A DNA stretch of 49,063 nucleotides from Aquificota bacterium (GCA_013154375.1 JAADCR010000048.1:1-49063), one strand, 5' to 3'; numbered from the stretch's first letter, positions 7,674-19,259 are shown. Translations and numbers: made by a program. The notes: a model not told the origin generated them from the sequence alone.

Positions 7674-8558
7674 ATGAAAGTCGGCGAGTACTTAAAAGAG
7701 GGGGGCTTTAGCGTCTCGTTCGAGTTCTTCCCGCCCAAGGACGAGGAGGGCGAGAAGCGGCTTTTCGAGACGGTAAGGAAGCTCGAGGCGCTGAGGCCCA
7801 CCTTCGTTTCGGTTACCTACGGGGCGGGCGGCTCTACGCGCGACAGGACGCGTAAGGTCGTTAAGCGTATTCACGAAGAGACGGGGCTTACGGTGGTGGC
7901 GCACCTTACGTGCATAGCCCACACGAAGGAAGAGCTTCTCGAGATACTCTCCGACTACGAGAGGATGGGCGTGGAGAACCTGCTGGCGCTCAGGGGAGAC
8001 GTGCCGCGCGACAAGCCCCACTGGCGGCCGCCCGAGGGGGCCTGCTCTTACGCTAAGGAGCTGGTGGAGCTCGTCCGTAAGCACTTCGGCGACTACTTCT
8101 CGGTGGGCGTGGCGGCCTACCCGGAGGGCCACCCCGAGTCGCCTAACCTCGAGTGGGAGGTTAAGTACTTTAAAGAGAAGGTCGAGGCGGGGGCCGACTT
8201 TGCCATAACGCAGATGTTTTTCGTAAACGACTACTACTACCGCTTCGTCGAGCTGTGCCGGAAGGCGGGTCTGGAGGTGCCCGTCATCCCGGGCATTATG
8301 CCCATTACCAACTTTAAGCAGATTAGTAAGTTCGCAGCCCTCTGCGGCGCCACCATACCCCAGAGCCTCGTCGAGAGGCTCGAGAGGGCCAAAAGCCCCG
8401 AAGAGGTTAAAAAGATAGGCGTGGAGTTTGCCGTGGAGCAGTGTCTGGACCTGCTCGAGCACGGCGTGCCGGGCCTACACTTCTACACGCTTAACCGCTC
8501 CGACGCCACGCTTAAGATTTACCGGGCGATTGAGCCCTACCTCCCGAGACGAGGCTGA
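7674..8558 (+). CDS. metF: 5,10-methylenetetrahydrofolate reductase
   Basis: Reduces methylene-tetrahydrofolate to methyl-tetrahydrofolate for methionine synthesis, or in some autotrophs for one-carbon assimilation. The 294 residues are a normal TIM-barrel length, with the family motifs [18 protein letters not shown] near the N terminus, [14 protein letters not shown] (about 47-60), NLLALRGD (about 102-109) and ITQMFF (about 178-183), and the C-terminal [11 protein letters not shown]. Its 3' end overlaps the convergent GT9 gene by 47 bases. It stands alone, divergent from the NYN gene. Confidence 0.96.
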   Translation: MKVGEYLKEGGFSVSFEFFPPKDEEGEKRLFETVRKLEALRPTFVSVTYGAGGSTRDRTRKVVKRIHEETGLTVVAHLTCIAHTKEELLEILSDYERMGVENLLALRGDVPRDKPHWRPPEGACSYAKELVELVRKHFGDYFSVGVAAYPEGHPESPNLEWEVKYFKEKVEAGADFAITQMFFVNDYYYRFVELCRKAGLEVPVIPGIMPITNFKQISKFAALCGATIPQSLVERLERAKSPEEVKKIGVEFAVEQCLDLLEHGVPGLHFYTLNRSDATLKIYRAIEPYLPRRG

Positions 8559-9468
8559 GGGCGGCCGCGGCCAGCTCTTCGGGCTCGAAGTCTAAGCATG
8601 CAAGCCCGTGCCGGCAGCCGCCTTTACCGTGGAGGCTGCACGGCTGGCAGGGGAGGTTTTTAACGAGCACCTTCCCCTCGTCCGGCCCGAGGGCAAACCC
8701 GAGCGTAGGGTGCGTGGCGCCGTAAACTTGGACCGCGGGCGTGCCCACGGCCCGGGCGAGGTGCGTAAGCCCGCTGTCGTTACCTAAAAACACCTCCGCA
8801 CCTTTAACTACGGCCGGCAGCTCCTCGAGCGGCAGCTCGCCGCAGAGGTTAACCCCTTCCGCACCTTCGGCCAGCGGCCTCTCCTCCGCGCTGCCCACCC
8901 AGACGGGCATAAGGCCCTCCTTTTTAAGCAGCTCGGCCACGCGCCTAAAGCGGCGGTAGCGCTTCTTCTCGTAGCGCGCCCCGGGCGCTATAACCGCGTA
9001 AGGGCCGAAGCGTCTCCGGTAGCGCTCCGCGTCCTCCTGCGGCAGCTCCACCTTGGGCCTTAAGGGTCTTTTAAGCTCCACGAGCCCCTCTAAGGCCTTA
9101 CCGTAGGCCTCCACCACCGAGTAGGGCTTTCTGAGGCGCGGGAAGTAGAGCGCGAGCCTTCTTCTCAGGCTCTCTTTTGGGTAGGAGCGCCAGCGGCCGG
9201 GCGCGAGGAGCCTGAGCAGGTAGCTCTTTAAGCTTTTCTGTAGGTCGAGCTTCAGCTCAAACGGCGGCAGGCTTTTAAAGTCGGTAAAGAGGGTCTTACG
9301 CGTCGTCTCGACGGCCTTTACCCTCGGGTCGCGGTAAAAGAGCCTCCCGTAGGGGGCGTAGGTAAAGAGGTAGACCTCGTAGCCGGCTTCTTTTAAAGGC
9401 TCTATCAGCGCCGAGGTTAGCACCACGTCGCCTAAAGAAGAGAGACGCAGAAGGAGCGCCCGTCTCAT
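8512..9468 (-). CDS. Glycosyltransferase family 9 (heptosyltransferase-like)
   Basis: Predicted inner-core lipopolysaccharide heptosyltransferase. Start at 9468 gives 318 residues beginning [20 protein letters not shown], the classic GT9 N terminus. The reading frame stays open upstream to 9690, but that part overlaps the kinase gene and resembles no GT9. The C-terminal half has PVWVGSAEE, the donor-site motif [24 protein letters not shown] (about 232-255), and HPTLGF. Its ATG overlaps the TGA of the upstream kinase gene. It is last in the murI-polX-kinase-GT9 unit, and its 3' end overlaps metF by 47 bases. Confidence 0.88.
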   Translation of the reverse strand: MRRALLLRLSSLGDVVLTSALIEPLKEAGYEVYLFTYAPYGRLFYRDPRVKAVETTRKTLFTDFKSLPPFELKLDLQKSLKSYLLRLLAPGRWRSYPKESLRRRLALYFPRLRKPYSVVEAYGKALEGLVELKRPLRPKVELPQEDAERYRRRFGPYAVIAPGARYEKKRYRRFRRVAELLKKEGLMPVWVGSAEERPLAEGAEGVNLCGELPLEELPAVVKGAEVFLGNDSGLTHLARAVGTPAVQVYGATHPTLGFALGPDEGKVLVKNLPCQPCSLHGKGGCRHGLACLDFEPEELAAAALSLVSGGRAQSPGKS

Positions 9469-10007
9469 ACCAGCCACCCTACCGCCGAGGCCGCCACCGG
9501 GACGGTGAAGTTGTCGTCGGGATAGGGGAGAAGAAGCTCGGCCAGCGCGCCGGCTAAACTTACCGCGAGCGCCTCGGTCCCGCCGGTAAAGGGCAGAAGG
9601 GCTAAAAAGGAGGCTAAAAAGAAGGCTAAGCTGCCCTCGAGGCTTTTGTCCCTTACGCGGAGGCGGCCTAAGTGCGAGCCTACGAGCCAAGCCGCCGCGT
9701 CTCCCACGGCCAGCACCAGAGCCCCGTAGAAGGCGTCCGCGCTAAAAAGCAGACAGGCCGTAAAGAGGCCCAGACAGGCCCAGAGGGCCTGAACGCCGGG
9801 CCGGTCGTAGTTTTTAGGTCTCTCGAGAAACAAGACGAGCCGCTTTAGCGGCTCGTAAACGGGCTCTACTTTTCTAACTATTAGAAAAAGAAAGAGCGAC
9901 GAGAGGGCTAACGCGAGGCAGGCGAGCAAGGGGTAGAGCTTTATTAAGAAGGCGCAGCCGAGGATAGAGGTAAAGTGGAAGAGCTTGCGTCTGAGCTCGA
10001 GGCTCAT
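9465..10007 (-). CDS. DGK1/SEC59/VTE5-family membrane kinase (polyprenol, phytol or diacylglycerol kinase-like)
   Basis: Small polytopic membrane protein of 180 residues with about six hydrophobic segments. The N-terminal RRKLFHF and the central AVGDAAAWLVGSHLGR followed by DKSLEGSLAFF match the CTP-dependent dolichol/phytol kinase family, which is related to phosphatidate cytidylyltransferases. The substrate lipid is not determinable; a polyprenol or diacylglycerol is likely. Its start overlaps the TGA of polX (ATGA), and its own stop overlaps the ATG of GT9, so translation is coupled. A call of CdsA is less likely because it is shorter and has the RRKxFH motif. Confidence 0.78.
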   Translation of the reverse strand: MSLELRRKLFHFTSILGCAFLIKLYPLLACLALALSSLFLFLIVRKVEPVYEPLKRLVLFLERPKNYDRPGVQALWACLGLFTACLLFSADAFYGALVLAVGDAAAWLVGSHLGRLRVRDKSLEGSLAFFLASFLALLPFTGGTEALAVSLAGALAELLLPYPDDNFTVPVAASAVGWLV

Positions 10008-11740
10008 ACGCGGGCCTTCCGGCGCTTGCGCTCGACGAAGCTCTTAAGCTCTTCGAGGGGCATGGCGTTGACGACGAGCTCGGGACGGGCCCATCCGCGG
10101 CGGGCAAGACCTACGCCGAGGTTCATAAGCTCGAGCTGGCGGGCCGAGTGGGCGTCGGTGGTTATGCCTATAGGCACGCCCGCCTCTACGCACTTACGGA
10201 CGAGCTCGGAAGAGAGGTCCATCCGCTGGGCGTTTAGCTCTAAGGCGGTGCCCGTCTCTTTGGCGGCCTCTATGAGCGCGTCCACGTCGACGGGGTAGCC
10301 CTCGCGGTAGCCGTACTGGCGGCCCGTCGGGTGGCCTATCATGTTCACGAAGGGGTTCTGCATGGCCTTTATTATCCGCTCCGTGTTGTCTTGTGAGAAG
10401 CGCGAGTGGACGGAGGCTATGACGAAGTCGAGCTTCTCGAGAAGCTCGTCCGGCAGGTCGAGCGAGCCGTCGGGCAGGATGTCCACCTCGGCGCCTTTAA
10501 GAATAACGAGGCCCTTAGGGGCAAACTCCTCGTTTAGCCGCTCAATCTCTTCCCACTGCTTTTTAAATCGCTCGGGGTCGAGACCGTTGGCCACGCGGGC
10601 GCTCTGCGTGTGGTCGCCCACCACGACGTAGCGGTAGCCCAGCTCGTAGGCTTTCTGTGCCATCTCGCGCAGGGAGTTGACGCCGTCGCTCCAGTTGGTG
10701 TGCATGTGAAGCTCGCCCTTAACGTCTTTTAGCTGGACCAGACGGGGTAGCTTGTGCTCGAGCGCCAGCTCTATCTCGCCCCAGTCCTCGCGTATCTCGG
10801 GCGGGGGCGTCTGCATGCCTAAAAGCTCGTAAACCTCCTCTTCGGTTCTGCCGCCCACGCGCTCGCCCGTGTCGAGTCTGAACACGCCGTACTCGTTTAC
10901 CTTAAACCCCTTCTCGCGGGCTATGTCGCGGACGCGGATGTTGTGCTGCTTAGAGCCGGTAAAGTACTGGAGCGCCGCACCCCACTGCTCGGGCTCGACG
11001 GTCCTTAAGTCCACCTGACGGCCGTTTTTAAGCACCACGCTCGACTTGGTCTCGCCCTGAGCCAGCACCTCGGCCACCTCGGGGTGGCGGACGAAGTGCT
11101 CGTGAACCTCTCTCCACCGCTCTTTCTTCGCGCTTACCAGCAGGTCCACGTCGCCTATGGTCTCTTTCATACGGCGGAGGCTGCCGGCCACGGAGGCCTT
11201 CTCCACCGCCGGGTGCTCTTTAAGGTACCGCTCTAGCTCCTTGGCCACGGGGTATATCTCGACGAGCGGCACGCGCTCTTTCGCCTTCTCCCATATCTCT
11301 ATCCCTTTCAGTATCTTCTGGACCTTGGCGGGGCCGAAGCCCCTAAGACGGCTCATCCTGCCGTCTTTTAAAGCCTTTATAAACTCTTCCCGCGTACGGA
11401 CGCCCAGCTTCTCGTAAGCCGCCTTTAGCGTCTTAGGCCCTACGCCCGGCACGTCCATAAGCTCTAAAAGCTCCTCGGGAACCTTTTTACGGAGCTCTTC
11501 GTACTTTTTCAGCGTCCCGGTCTTTAGAAACTCTTCCACCTTCTGGAGCGTAGACTCGCCCACGCCCGGGAGCTTGGCCAGTCTGCCCGAGCGGTAAGCC
11601 TCTTCGAGGTCTTCCTGCAGCTCCTCGAGAAGCTCGGCCGTTCTGCGGTAGCTTCTTATCCGGAAGGGGTTCTCGCCTAAAAACTCTAAAATGTCGGCCA
11701 TCTTCTCGAAGATGCGGGCCAGCTCTTTGTTCTTTCCCAT
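10004..11740 (-). CDS. polX: Family X DNA polymerase with PHP domain
   Basis: Gap-filling DNA repair polymerase with an associated nuclease. The 578 residues hold helix-hairpin-helix repeats (about 45-140, LPGVGESTLQKVEEF and DVPGVGPKTLKAAYEKLG), a polymerase palm with catalytic aspartates in GDVDLLVS and RQVDLRTV (about 190-250), and a PHP domain (about 340-570). The PHP metal ligands all appear intact: GELHMHTNWSDG, GDHTQ, GAEVDIL, ASVHSRF, GHPTGR and TTDAHSARQ. A TAACTT hexamer built on the murI stop lies 7 bases before the start. Its end overlaps the kinase start. Confidence 0.95.
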   Translation of the reverse strand: MGKNKELARIFEKMADILEFLGENPFRIRSYRRTAELLEELQEDLEEAYRSGRLAKLPGVGESTLQKVEEFLKTGTLKKYEELRKKVPEELLELMDVPGVGPKTLKAAYEKLGVRTREEFIKALKDGRMSRLRGFGPAKVQKILKGIEIWEKAKERVPLVEIYPVAKELERYLKEHPAVEKASVAGSLRRMKETIGDVDLLVSAKKERWREVHEHFVRHPEVAEVLAQGETKSSVVLKNGRQVDLRTVEPEQWGAALQYFTGSKQHNIRVRDIAREKGFKVNEYGVFRLDTGERVGGRTEEEVYELLGMQTPPPEIREDWGEIELALEHKLPRLVQLKDVKGELHMHTNWSDGVNSLREMAQKAYELGYRYVVVGDHTQSARVANGLDPERFKKQWEEIERLNEEFAPKGLVILKGAEVDILPDGSLDLPDELLEKLDFVIASVHSRFSQDNTERIIKAMQNPFVNMIGHPTGRQYGYREGYPVDVDALIEAAKETGTALELNAQRMDLSSELVRKCVEAGVPIGITTDAHSARQLELMNLGVGLARRGWARPELVVNAMPLEELKSFVERKRRKARV

Positions 11741-11747
11741 GAGATTT

Positions 11748-11753
11748 AAGTTA
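11748..11753 (-). promoter_or_regulatory. -10-like TAACTT before polX, built on the murI stop
   Basis: The minus strand reads TAACTT, 7 bases, then the polX ATG. The TAA is the murI stop codon. There is no good Shine-Dalgarno, so polX may have its own leaderless start as well as read-through from murI. Confidence 0.35.
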
Positions 11754-12515
11754 GGCGCTAAAGACGCCTTTAGCTAACCGGGGCTCGACCGGGCGGCCGA
11801 GTATGAGCTCCACCGCCTGCTCGAGGTTCTGCGAGAAGTCGGTAAAGTATAGCTCCGTCTCGCCGTTACCTTCGTCTTTTACGAAAGGCCTCACGCTCTC
11901 CGAGACGGCCTCCGACGAGTCGACGACGCTGACGCCCTCCATGTAGTCGGATATAACGCCCTTTAGAAGCGGGTAGTGCGTGCAGCCCAGAATGAGCGTG
12001 TCAACGCGCTTCTCTTTAAGCTCCTTCAGGTAGTGCTCGACGACCTTCCGCGCTATCTCGCCCTCGGTAAGCCCCTCCTCTACGAGCGGGACGAACAGCG
12101 GGCAGGCCTTGGCGTAAACCTCCAGACCCGCCGCGCTTAAGGCCTCTTGGTATGCCCCGCTTCTTACTGTAGCGGGCGTGCCTATAACGCCCACCTTCCC
12201 TCTGCTCAGCTCGAGCGCCCTCTTTACGCCCGGCTCTATAACGCCGAAGACGGGAAAGGGCAGCTCGCGGCGGAGCGTCTCGAGCGCGTAGGCGCTGGCG
12301 GTGTTACAGGCTACCACGAGCAGCTCCACGCCTTTCTCTTTTAAAAACTCCGCACACTCGAGCGCGTAGCGCACCACCGTCTCGGCCGACCTTATGCCGT
12401 AAGGTACGCGGGCCGTGTCGCCCAAGTAGACGAGGTCGATGCGCCTAAACCGCTCGCGGAGGGCCTTCAGGACCGTAAGCCCCCCCACGCCGCTGTCAAA
12501 CACGCCTACTCTCAT
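11751..12515 (-). CDS. murI: Glutamate racemase
   Basis: Makes D-glutamate for peptidoglycan. The 254 residues show the N-terminal GVFDSGVGGLTVLKAL, the first catalytic cysteine in VACNTASAYAL (about 70) and the second in LGCTHYPLL (about 179-187). It is first of the four-gene minus unit murI-polX-kinase-GT9. Its start codon is only 14 bases from the divergent thiE-like start. A TAAAAT -10 candidate lies 9 bases upstream and overlaps that neighbour's start codon. Confidence 0.97.
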   Translation of the reverse strand: MRVGVFDSGVGGLTVLKALRERFRRIDLVYLGDTARVPYGIRSAETVVRYALECAEFLKEKGVELLVVACNTASAYALETLRRELPFPVFGVIEPGVKRALELSRGKVGVIGTPATVRSGAYQEALSAAGLEVYAKACPLFVPLVEEGLTEGEIARKVVEHYLKELKEKRVDTLILGCTHYPLLKGVISDYMEGVSVVDSSEAVSESVRPFVKDEGNGETELYFTDFSQNLEQAVELILGRPVEPRLAKGVFSA

Positions 12516-12516
12516 C

Positions 12517-12530
12517 TAAGCTATATTTTA
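12517..12530. promoter_or_regulatory. Divergent -10 candidates between murI and thiE/tenI
   Basis: On minus, TAAAAT (complement of 12525-12530) is 9 bases before the murI ATG. On plus, the weaker TAAGCT (12517-12522) is 7 bases before the ATG at 12530. Only 14 bases separate the two start codons, so both promoters must overlap the coding ends. Confidence 0.4.
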
Positions 12531-13123
12531 TGGAGCTGCCCCGCCTTTACGCCATAGCCGACCTGAGCCGCTACGGCGAGCCCTTTTTAGAGAAAGTCGA
12601 GCGCGTTTTAGAGAAGGGCGTCAGGATGCTCCAGCTGAGGGCCAAGGGTCTGCCCGCCCGGAGGCTGTACGAGCTGGCCAAAGAGGTAAGGGCGCTTACG
12701 CGCCGCTACGGCGCGCTTTTTATAGTTAACGCGCGGGCCGACGCGGCGGCGGCGGTAGGGGCCGACGGGGTACACCTGCCCGAGGCGGGTCTGCCGCCGG
12801 AGGCGGTAAAAAGGGTCTTCCCTAACCTGCTCGTGGGCTTCTCGGCCCACTCGCTCGAGTCGGCGCTGGAGGCCCAGAGGCAAGGGGCGGACTTCGTGAC
12901 CTTCTCGCCCGTCTTTAGAACCGCTTCGCACCCGGAGGCCGAGCCTAAAGGGCTCGAGGAGCTAAAGAGGGTAGCGGAGGCGCTCTCGGTGCCCGTGTAC
13001 GCGTTAGGCGGGGTAACCGCCGGGCGCGTCCGCGACTGTCTTGAGGCGGGGGCTTACGGCGTGGCGGGCATAGGCCTGTTTTTGGAGAATTCGTTTAACA
13101 TATCAGACTTATGGACGAGGTGA
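12530..13123 (+). CDS. Thiamine phosphate synthase / TenI family protein
   Basis: TIM-barrel of 197 residues. ThiE joins the pyrimidine and thiazole moieties of thiamine; TenI aromatises the thiazole. Visible motifs are MLQLRAKGLPARRLYELA, ADGVHLPEAGL (where classic ThiE has HLGQ), VGFSAHSLESALEA, TFSPVFRTASHPEAEPKGLE and YALGGVTAGRVRDCLEAGAYGVAGIGLF. The altered HLGQ region leaves TenI possible. Another ThiE would be needed elsewhere if so. It overlaps the start of lysS by 13 bases. thiC is nearby but in a separate minus-strand unit. Confidence 0.82.
   Translation: MELPRLYAIADLSRYGEPFLEKVERVLEKGVRMLQLRAKGLPARRLYELAKEVRALTRRYGALFIVNARADAAAAVGADGVHLPEAGLPPEAVKRVFPNLLVGFSAHSLESALEAQRQGADFVTFSPVFRTASHPEAEPKGLEELKRVAEALSVPVYALGGVTAGRVRDCLEAGAYGVAGIGLFLENSFNISDLWTR
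13096..13101 (+). promoter_or_regulatory. -10-like TAACAT before lysS inside thiE/tenI
   Basis: TAACAT ends 9 bases before the lysS ATG at 13111, inside the last codons of the upstream gene. There is no Shine-Dalgarno. This is weaker evidence than for other units. Confidence 0.3.
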
Positions 13124-14820
13124 GGCTTAAAAAGCTCGAGAGGCTTAAAGAGCTCGGGATAAACCCCTACCCTTACCGCTTTGAGGTCTCGGACTTTATA
13201 GGTAACGTAAGGAAGCTGTACGAAGAAGAGCCTCCGGAGAACTACCGCGTAAAGGTAGAGGGCACGGCTAAGCGCGTCTCTAAGACCGAAGAGGGCTTTA
13301 TGGTCCGTCTGGCGGACGAGGAAGGGGTGGAGATGCCCGTCTACACGGCCGAGGAGGGCCTCGAGCAGGGTAAGCGGTACGCCTTTGAGGGCGTGCTTAA
13401 GCGCGTGGAGGGGAAGCTCTCGCTCGTAGAAGCGCGGCTTACGGACCGCGGTGAGCCGGTCCGTAAGGTAAAGGAGCAGTTCGACTACGACCCTCAGCAC
13501 CGGCCCGTCTCGCTGGCCGGGAGGCTCGTCTCTTTAAGAGCTATGGGTAAGGCCGCTTTCGGCCACCTTCAGGACCTTACGGGTAAGATACAGGTGTACC
13601 TTAAAAAAGACCTTATAGGCGAGGAGCAGTTTCAGCTCTTTAAAGAGCTCGTAGACCTCGGAGACTTTTTAGGCGTAAGGGGTAAGCTCTTCAGGACGAA
13701 GACGGGCGAGCTTACGGTGGAGGTGGAAGAGTTCCAGCTTTTAAGCAAGTCGCTCCTGCCGCTGCCGGAAAAGTGGCACGGGCTTAGAGACACCGAGCTG
13801 CGTTACCGCCAGCGCTACCTCGACCTTATCGCCAACCCGCGGGCCCGTAGAAACTTCGCCTTAAGGGCTAAGCTCGTCTCGGAGCTCAGGAGGTTTTTAG
13901 AGAGCGCGGGCTTTATAGAGGCCGAGACGCCCGTGCTCCAGCCGGTGGCCAGCGGCGCCAACGCCCGCCCCTTTAAAACCTACCACAACTTCTTAGAGAC
14001 GGAGCTCTACCTTAGGATAGCACCCGAGCTTTACCTTAAGCGGCTTATCGTGGGCGGGTTCCCGCGCGTGTACGAGCTGGGCAAGAACTTCCGGAACGAG
14101 GGGGTGGACCGCTCGCACAACCCCGAGTTTACGATGGTGGAGTTCTACGCCGCTTACTGGGACTACCACGACCTCGTCCGCTTTACCGAGGAGCTTATCT
14201 TACATCTGGCCGAGAAGGTGCTGGGTACCACGAGGCTAAAGTACGGCGGGAGGGAGCTCGACCTCTCGCCGCCGTTCAGGAAGGTCCGTTACTTCGAGCT
14301 GCTCGAGGAGAAGACGGGTAAAGGTAAGGAGTTCTTCCTGCACGACCTTGAGGGTCTAAGAAAGCTGGCGCACGAGCTGGGCGTAAAGGAGGCCGACCGG
14401 CTTACGCACGCCAAGCTTCTGGACAAGGTGTTCGAGAAGGTGGCCGAGCCGGAGCTGTTCCAGCCTACGTTCGTGCTCGACTTTCCTAAGCTCCTCTCGC
14501 CGCTGGCCAAGACGCACCGCGAGGACGAGGAGCTGGTGGAGCGGTTCGAGCTCTATCTGGCCGGCTACGAGGTGGCCAACGCTTATACGGAGCTGAACGA
14601 CCCTCTCGAGCAGAAGGAGCGCTTTCTCCAGCAGCTTAAAGAGCGTCAGGCGGGCGACGAGGAGGCGATGCAGATGGACGAGGACTTTATCACCGCGCTG
14701 GCTTACGGGATGCCGCCCACCGCGGGAGAAGGCATAGGCGTAGACCGGCTGGCTATGATATTCGCCGGGGAGGACAGCATCCGCGAGGTCATCCTCTTTC
14801 CCCAGCTTAAGCCTAAAAAG

Positions 14821-14823
<3 letters not shown>
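13111..14823 (+). CDS. lysS: Lysyl-tRNA synthetase, class II
   Basis: Charges tRNA-Lys. The 570 residues comprise an extended N-terminal anticodon-binding OB domain (about 1-220) and the class II catalytic domain. Motif 1 includes ETPVLQPVASGANARPF, motif 2 is FRNEGVDRSHNPEFTMVEFY and motif 3 is GEGIGVDRLAMIF. It is longer than E. coli LysS (505) because of insertions around residues 385-450. It is the last plus-strand gene before the thiC terminator, with a 16-base gap to the thiC stop; the other convergent pairs here overlap. Confidence 0.97.
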
Positions 14824-16195
<1,372 letters not shown>

Positions 16196-16251
16196 TTAAC
16201 CTCCGTAGAAACTAAACATAGACCCGTAGGTGCTTACTCCTATGATAAGCT

Positions 16252-17787
16252 TCAGAAAAGCTCCTGAAGGTACTCGGGCGCTATGACCGTGTCGCGACGG
16301 AACACCTCCCGCTCGTGGGGGTAGTCCGTCCGGTAGTGGACGCCCCGGCTCTCCTTCCGCGCACGCGCACCCAGCACCGTACAGAGGGCTACCAGCAGTA
16401 TGTCGTACATCTGGCGGTTCTCGGGCGTACGGGCCCAGCCGCGGGCCTCTTTGAGCCAGCGCGTTATCCGTCTCTGGGCCTCGGCCAGACCTTCCTCGTC
16501 GCGCTCGAGACCGGCCTTCTCCCACATGAGCTTTTTAAGCTCTCCCAGCGTAAACGAGGGGCCCGAGCTGCCCCCGGCGTCGTTTCTAAACTTCAGCTTA
16601 CCGGGCGGCTTTCTGTACTCGAGGTAAATCTGGTAGGCCAGACGGTGGGCAAAGACCACGCCCTCGAGAAGGGAGTTCGAAGCCAGACGGTTGGCCCCGT
16701 GTACGCCCGTACAGGCGCTCTCGCCCACGGCGTAAAAGCCCTCTATCGACGAGCGGCCGCGGTCGTCTACCTCCACGCCGCCTATGTAGTAGTGTGCGGC
16801 CGGGCTTACGGGCACGGGCTCTACGGTGGGCTCGTAGCCGCTCTCGCGTACGTAGGCGGTGCTGGTGGGGAAGCGCTCCTCGAGCTTTATCCCCTTTTTT
16901 ATTAAGGGTCTTAAGTCTAAAAAGACGCGCCGGCCCTGCTTCATCTGCCTGTAGATGGCACGGGCCACCTCGTCGCGCGGGAGCAGCTCGTCGACGAACC
17001 GCTCGCCCCGGTCGTTTATAAGTACGGCTCCTTCGCCCCTTACGGCCTCGGATATAAGAAGGCCCGTCTCGCGGAGGACCGTCGGGTGGAACTGGACGAA
17101 CTCGGGATTTTTCACCGAGGCGCCCGAGCGGAAGGCCAGCCCAATCCCGTCACCTCTTACCTTTTTAGGGTTGGAAGTATACAGGTACATAGAAGCCGCT
17201 CCGCCGCTGGCGAGCACCACGTGCGAGGTCCTTACCACTTTAAGCGTCCCTTCTTGAGCGTAAAGAACGCCCGCCACGCGCCCGTCTTCCGTAAAGACCT
17301 CCTGCAGCTCGCCGAAAACGACGGGCACGCCCAGCTCCTCGAGCCTTCTGAAGAGCTTGGTCGATATCTCCCGGCCCGTAAAGTCTTTAGCCCTTAAAAC
17401 GCGGGCCCTGCTGTGCCCGCCTTCTACCGTCGTCAGAAACTCTCCCCCTTCCCGGTCGAACTCCACGCCCCAGCGGACCAAGTCCGCTATCCGCATGGGG
17501 CCCTCGTAGGCAAGAAGACGCGTCTTCTCCTCGTCGTTTAAAAACCGGCCGGCCCTTACCGTGTCGCAGTAGTGTAGGTGGGGGCTGTCGTAGGGCTGGA
17601 CCGCCGCGGCTATCCCGCCCTGCGAGTAGTAGGTGTTACCTATGCCGCGCGTGAGGATGACGGGGTTTAAGCCCAGCTCTTTAAGGTATATGGCCGTCGA
17701 GAGGCCCGCTATGCCGCTGCCGCAGACGAGCACCTGCGCCTCTTCGTCCGGGAGACGGGAGGCGTCAAACGCCAGAAAGAACCTCAT
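16252..17787 (-). CDS. nadB: L-aspartate oxidase
   Basis: Flavoenzyme making iminoaspartate, the first step of NAD synthesis with NadA. The 511 residues show the FAD loop GSGIAG (23-28), the [20 protein letters not shown] region, substrate-loop motif [18 protein letters not shown], and [19 protein letters not shown] near residue 365. A helical C-terminal domain follows, as in the succinate dehydrogenase flavoprotein family. Its start overlaps the end of yvcK by 23 bases. nadA and nadC are not nearby; nadK is at 32839-33651. Confidence 0.95.
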   Translation of the reverse strand: MRFFLAFDASRLPDEEAQVLVCGSGIAGLSTAIYLKELGLNPVILTRGIGNTYYSQGGIAAAVQPYDSPHLHYCDTVRAGRFLNDEEKTRLLAYEGPMRIADLVRWGVEFDREGGEFLTTVEGGHSRARVLRAKDFTGREISTKLFRRLEELGVPVVFGELQEVFTEDGRVAGVLYAQEGTLKVVRTSHVVLASGGAASMYLYTSNPKKVRGDGIGLAFRSGASVKNPEFVQFHPTVLRETGLLISEAVRGEGAVLINDRGERFVDELLPRDEVARAIYRQMKQGRRVFLDLRPLIKKGIKLEERFPTSTAYVRESGYEPTVEPVPVSPAAHYYIGGVEVDDRGRSSIEGFYAVGESACTGVHGANRLASNSLLEGVVFAHRLAYQIYLEYRKPPGKLKFRNDAGGSSGPSFTLGELKKLMWEKAGLERDEEGLAEAQRRITRWLKEARGWARTPENRQMYDILLVALCTVLGARARKESRGVHYRTDYPHEREVFRRDTVIAPEYLQELF

Positions 17788-18751
17788 GCTCCGCTACTTT
17801 CATAATTAGTGAAGCGAGTTTGTCCGGGTCGTGACGGACGAAGTCGCCCTCTTTACCGATAAGGTCCTCCGCGTAAACCGCCACGCCCTCCCGGGCTATG
17901 TTCGTAACGTCGGGCACTACGGGCTCTTGTTTCTGCTCGAGGTACCTCCGTAAAAGCGGGTCGGGCGGCATCTTGGTGTTTACCACCGCCGCGTCCACGC
18001 GCTCTATACCCGACAGCTCTAAGAAGGTCTTAAGGTGGTCGTAGGCGGTAAAGCCGTCCGTCTCGCCCGGCTGCGTCATGGCGTTAACCACGAACACCTT
18101 CAGGGCTTTACTCTCGTTCACCGCGTCGCGTATCTCTTTTACCAAGAAGTTGGGCAGTATGCTCGTGTACAGACTGCCGGGGCCTATCACGATAAGGTCC
18201 GCCTCGAGAATCTTCTCCACGGCCTCTTTAGGCGCCTTGGCGTTGGGAGGCTCGAGCCATATCTGCTTTATCTTTTTACCTTTTTTACCGTACTCGGTTA
18301 TCTGCTCCTCGCCCTTTATAACTTTCCCGTCGTCGAAGCGGGCCACGAGGTGGACGCTGCAGGTCGTGGAGGGTATTATCTGGCCGCGCGTGTTTAGTAT
18401 CCGCGAGGCGAGCTTAACGGCCTCTAAGAAGCTGCCCGTTATGTCGGTAAGGGCCGTGAGGAAGAGGTTACCGAAGGCGTGCCCCTCGAGCCCTTCGCCT
18501 TTAAACCGGTACTGGAAGAGCTTCCTTAAAACGTCTTCGGCCTCCGAGAGGGCCACTATGCAGTTTCTTATGTCCCCGGGTGCGGGTATGTGGTATATCT
18601 CGCGCAGCTTACCCGTCGAGCCGCCGCTGTCGGCCACCGTAACCACGGCCGAGAGCTCTTCTATCCGCTTACCCACTTCCTTCTTTAGGCCCCTCAGCAG
18701 GGACGACAGGCCCGTCCCCCCGCCGAGGGCCACCGTCTTAAGCTTCTTCAT
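17765..18751 (-). CDS. YvcK/CofD-like gluconeogenesis factor
   Basis: Cytosolic Rossmann-like protein of 328 residues. In Bacillus, YvcK influences cell-shape and central-carbon metabolism and binds UDP-GlcNAc; its structural relative CofD is a lactyl-phosphate transferase in F420 synthesis. Motifs are [16 protein letters not shown] (about 8-23), [38 protein letters not shown] and [18 protein letters not shown]. Its ends overlap both neighbours in the operon (14 bases with the lipoprotein gene, 23 with nadB). A role in cell-wall precursor control is inference from the family. Confidence 0.9.
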   Translation of the reverse strand: MKKLKTVALGGGTGLSSLLRGLKKEVGKRIEELSAVVTVADSGGSTGKLREIYHIPAPGDIRNCIVALSEAEDVLRKLFQYRFKGEGLEGHAFGNLFLTALTDITGSFLEAVKLASRILNTRGQIIPSTTCSVHLVARFDDGKVIKGEEQITEYGKKGKKIKQIWLEPPNAKAPKEAVEKILEADLIVIGPGSLYTSILPNFLVKEIRDAVNESKALKVFVVNAMTQPGETDGFTAYDHLKTFLELSGIERVDAAVVNTKMPPDPLLRRYLEQKQEPVVPDVTNIAREGVAVYAEDLIGKEGDFVRHDPDKLASLIMKVAEHEVLSGV

Positions 18752-19259
18752 CTCTCACGCCCTCTACTTCTATTTTTAACTTAAGGTCTTTATAAACTAC
18801 GGTTAACTGTTTAAAAAAACCCTCGGGCGCGCGCTCGGAGAAGAGCACGCGGACGTCCCTCCAGCGGAGCTCTTCAAGCCTGCCGTCTTTTAGGTAAAGC
18901 CTTACGCCCTTCTCGTTCTCGAGCACGGCCCTGCCGGCCAGACAGCTAACCACGCGGTACCTGCCCGGGAGGTAGCCGTAAAGCAGCTCCGTCGGCGAGA
19001 CGGGCAGCTCTAAGCACGCACCGTCGAGACAGACCGAGCGGCCCTTAAGCGTGAGACCGGTAAAGGCGGTCCTGAGCAGCTCCCGCCCGTCTTCTCTTAT
19101 TAAAACGAAGGGGGTTTTAAGGGGTCCGGCCTTTAGGTAGCCGTAAAGTGTTACGCGCTCGGGAGGCGGGTTAAGGAGGTTAGAAAGCAGCTTCTCCGGC
19201 GGCGGGCAGAGCTTCGGCGCGCAGGCGAGTAAAAGAAGAAGCAGCGCCAGAGGTCTCAC
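18738..19259 (-). CDS. Predicted lipoprotein, unknown function
   Basis: I do not recognise this 173-residue protein. It has a short lipoprotein signal peptide ending LLLLLAC, with the acylated cysteine at position 13, then CPPPEKLLSNLLNPPP and a beta-rich domain with several short charged strands. It starts with GTG in a GTGA overlap with the hisD stop and overlaps yvcK by 14 bases, so it is translationally coupled to both. It should sit in the periplasm on a membrane. The C terminus (FKQLTVVYKDLKLKIEVEGV) may resemble a small lipoprotein assembly fold, but no family is assigned. Confidence 0.8.
   Translation of the reverse strand: MRPLALLLLLLACAPKLCPPPEKLLSNLLNPPPERVTLYGYLKAGPLKTPFVLIREDGRELLRTAFTGLTLKGRSVCLDGACLELPVSPTELLYGYLPGRYRVVSCLAGRAVLENEKGVRLYLKDGRLEELRWRDVRVLFSERAPEGFFKQLTVVYKDLKLKIEVEGVRDEEA

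Noticed and set aside
8512-9690. Longer open frame of the GT9 gene starting near 9690
   Set aside because: The extra N terminus overlaps the kinase gene and is arginine- and proline-rich; the GT9 N terminus begins at 9468.
16196-16525. Open frame overlapping the end of nadB and the nadB-thiC gap
   Set aside because: Most of it is a shadow of nadB; only its last seven codons after an internal ATG are noted as a weak uORF.
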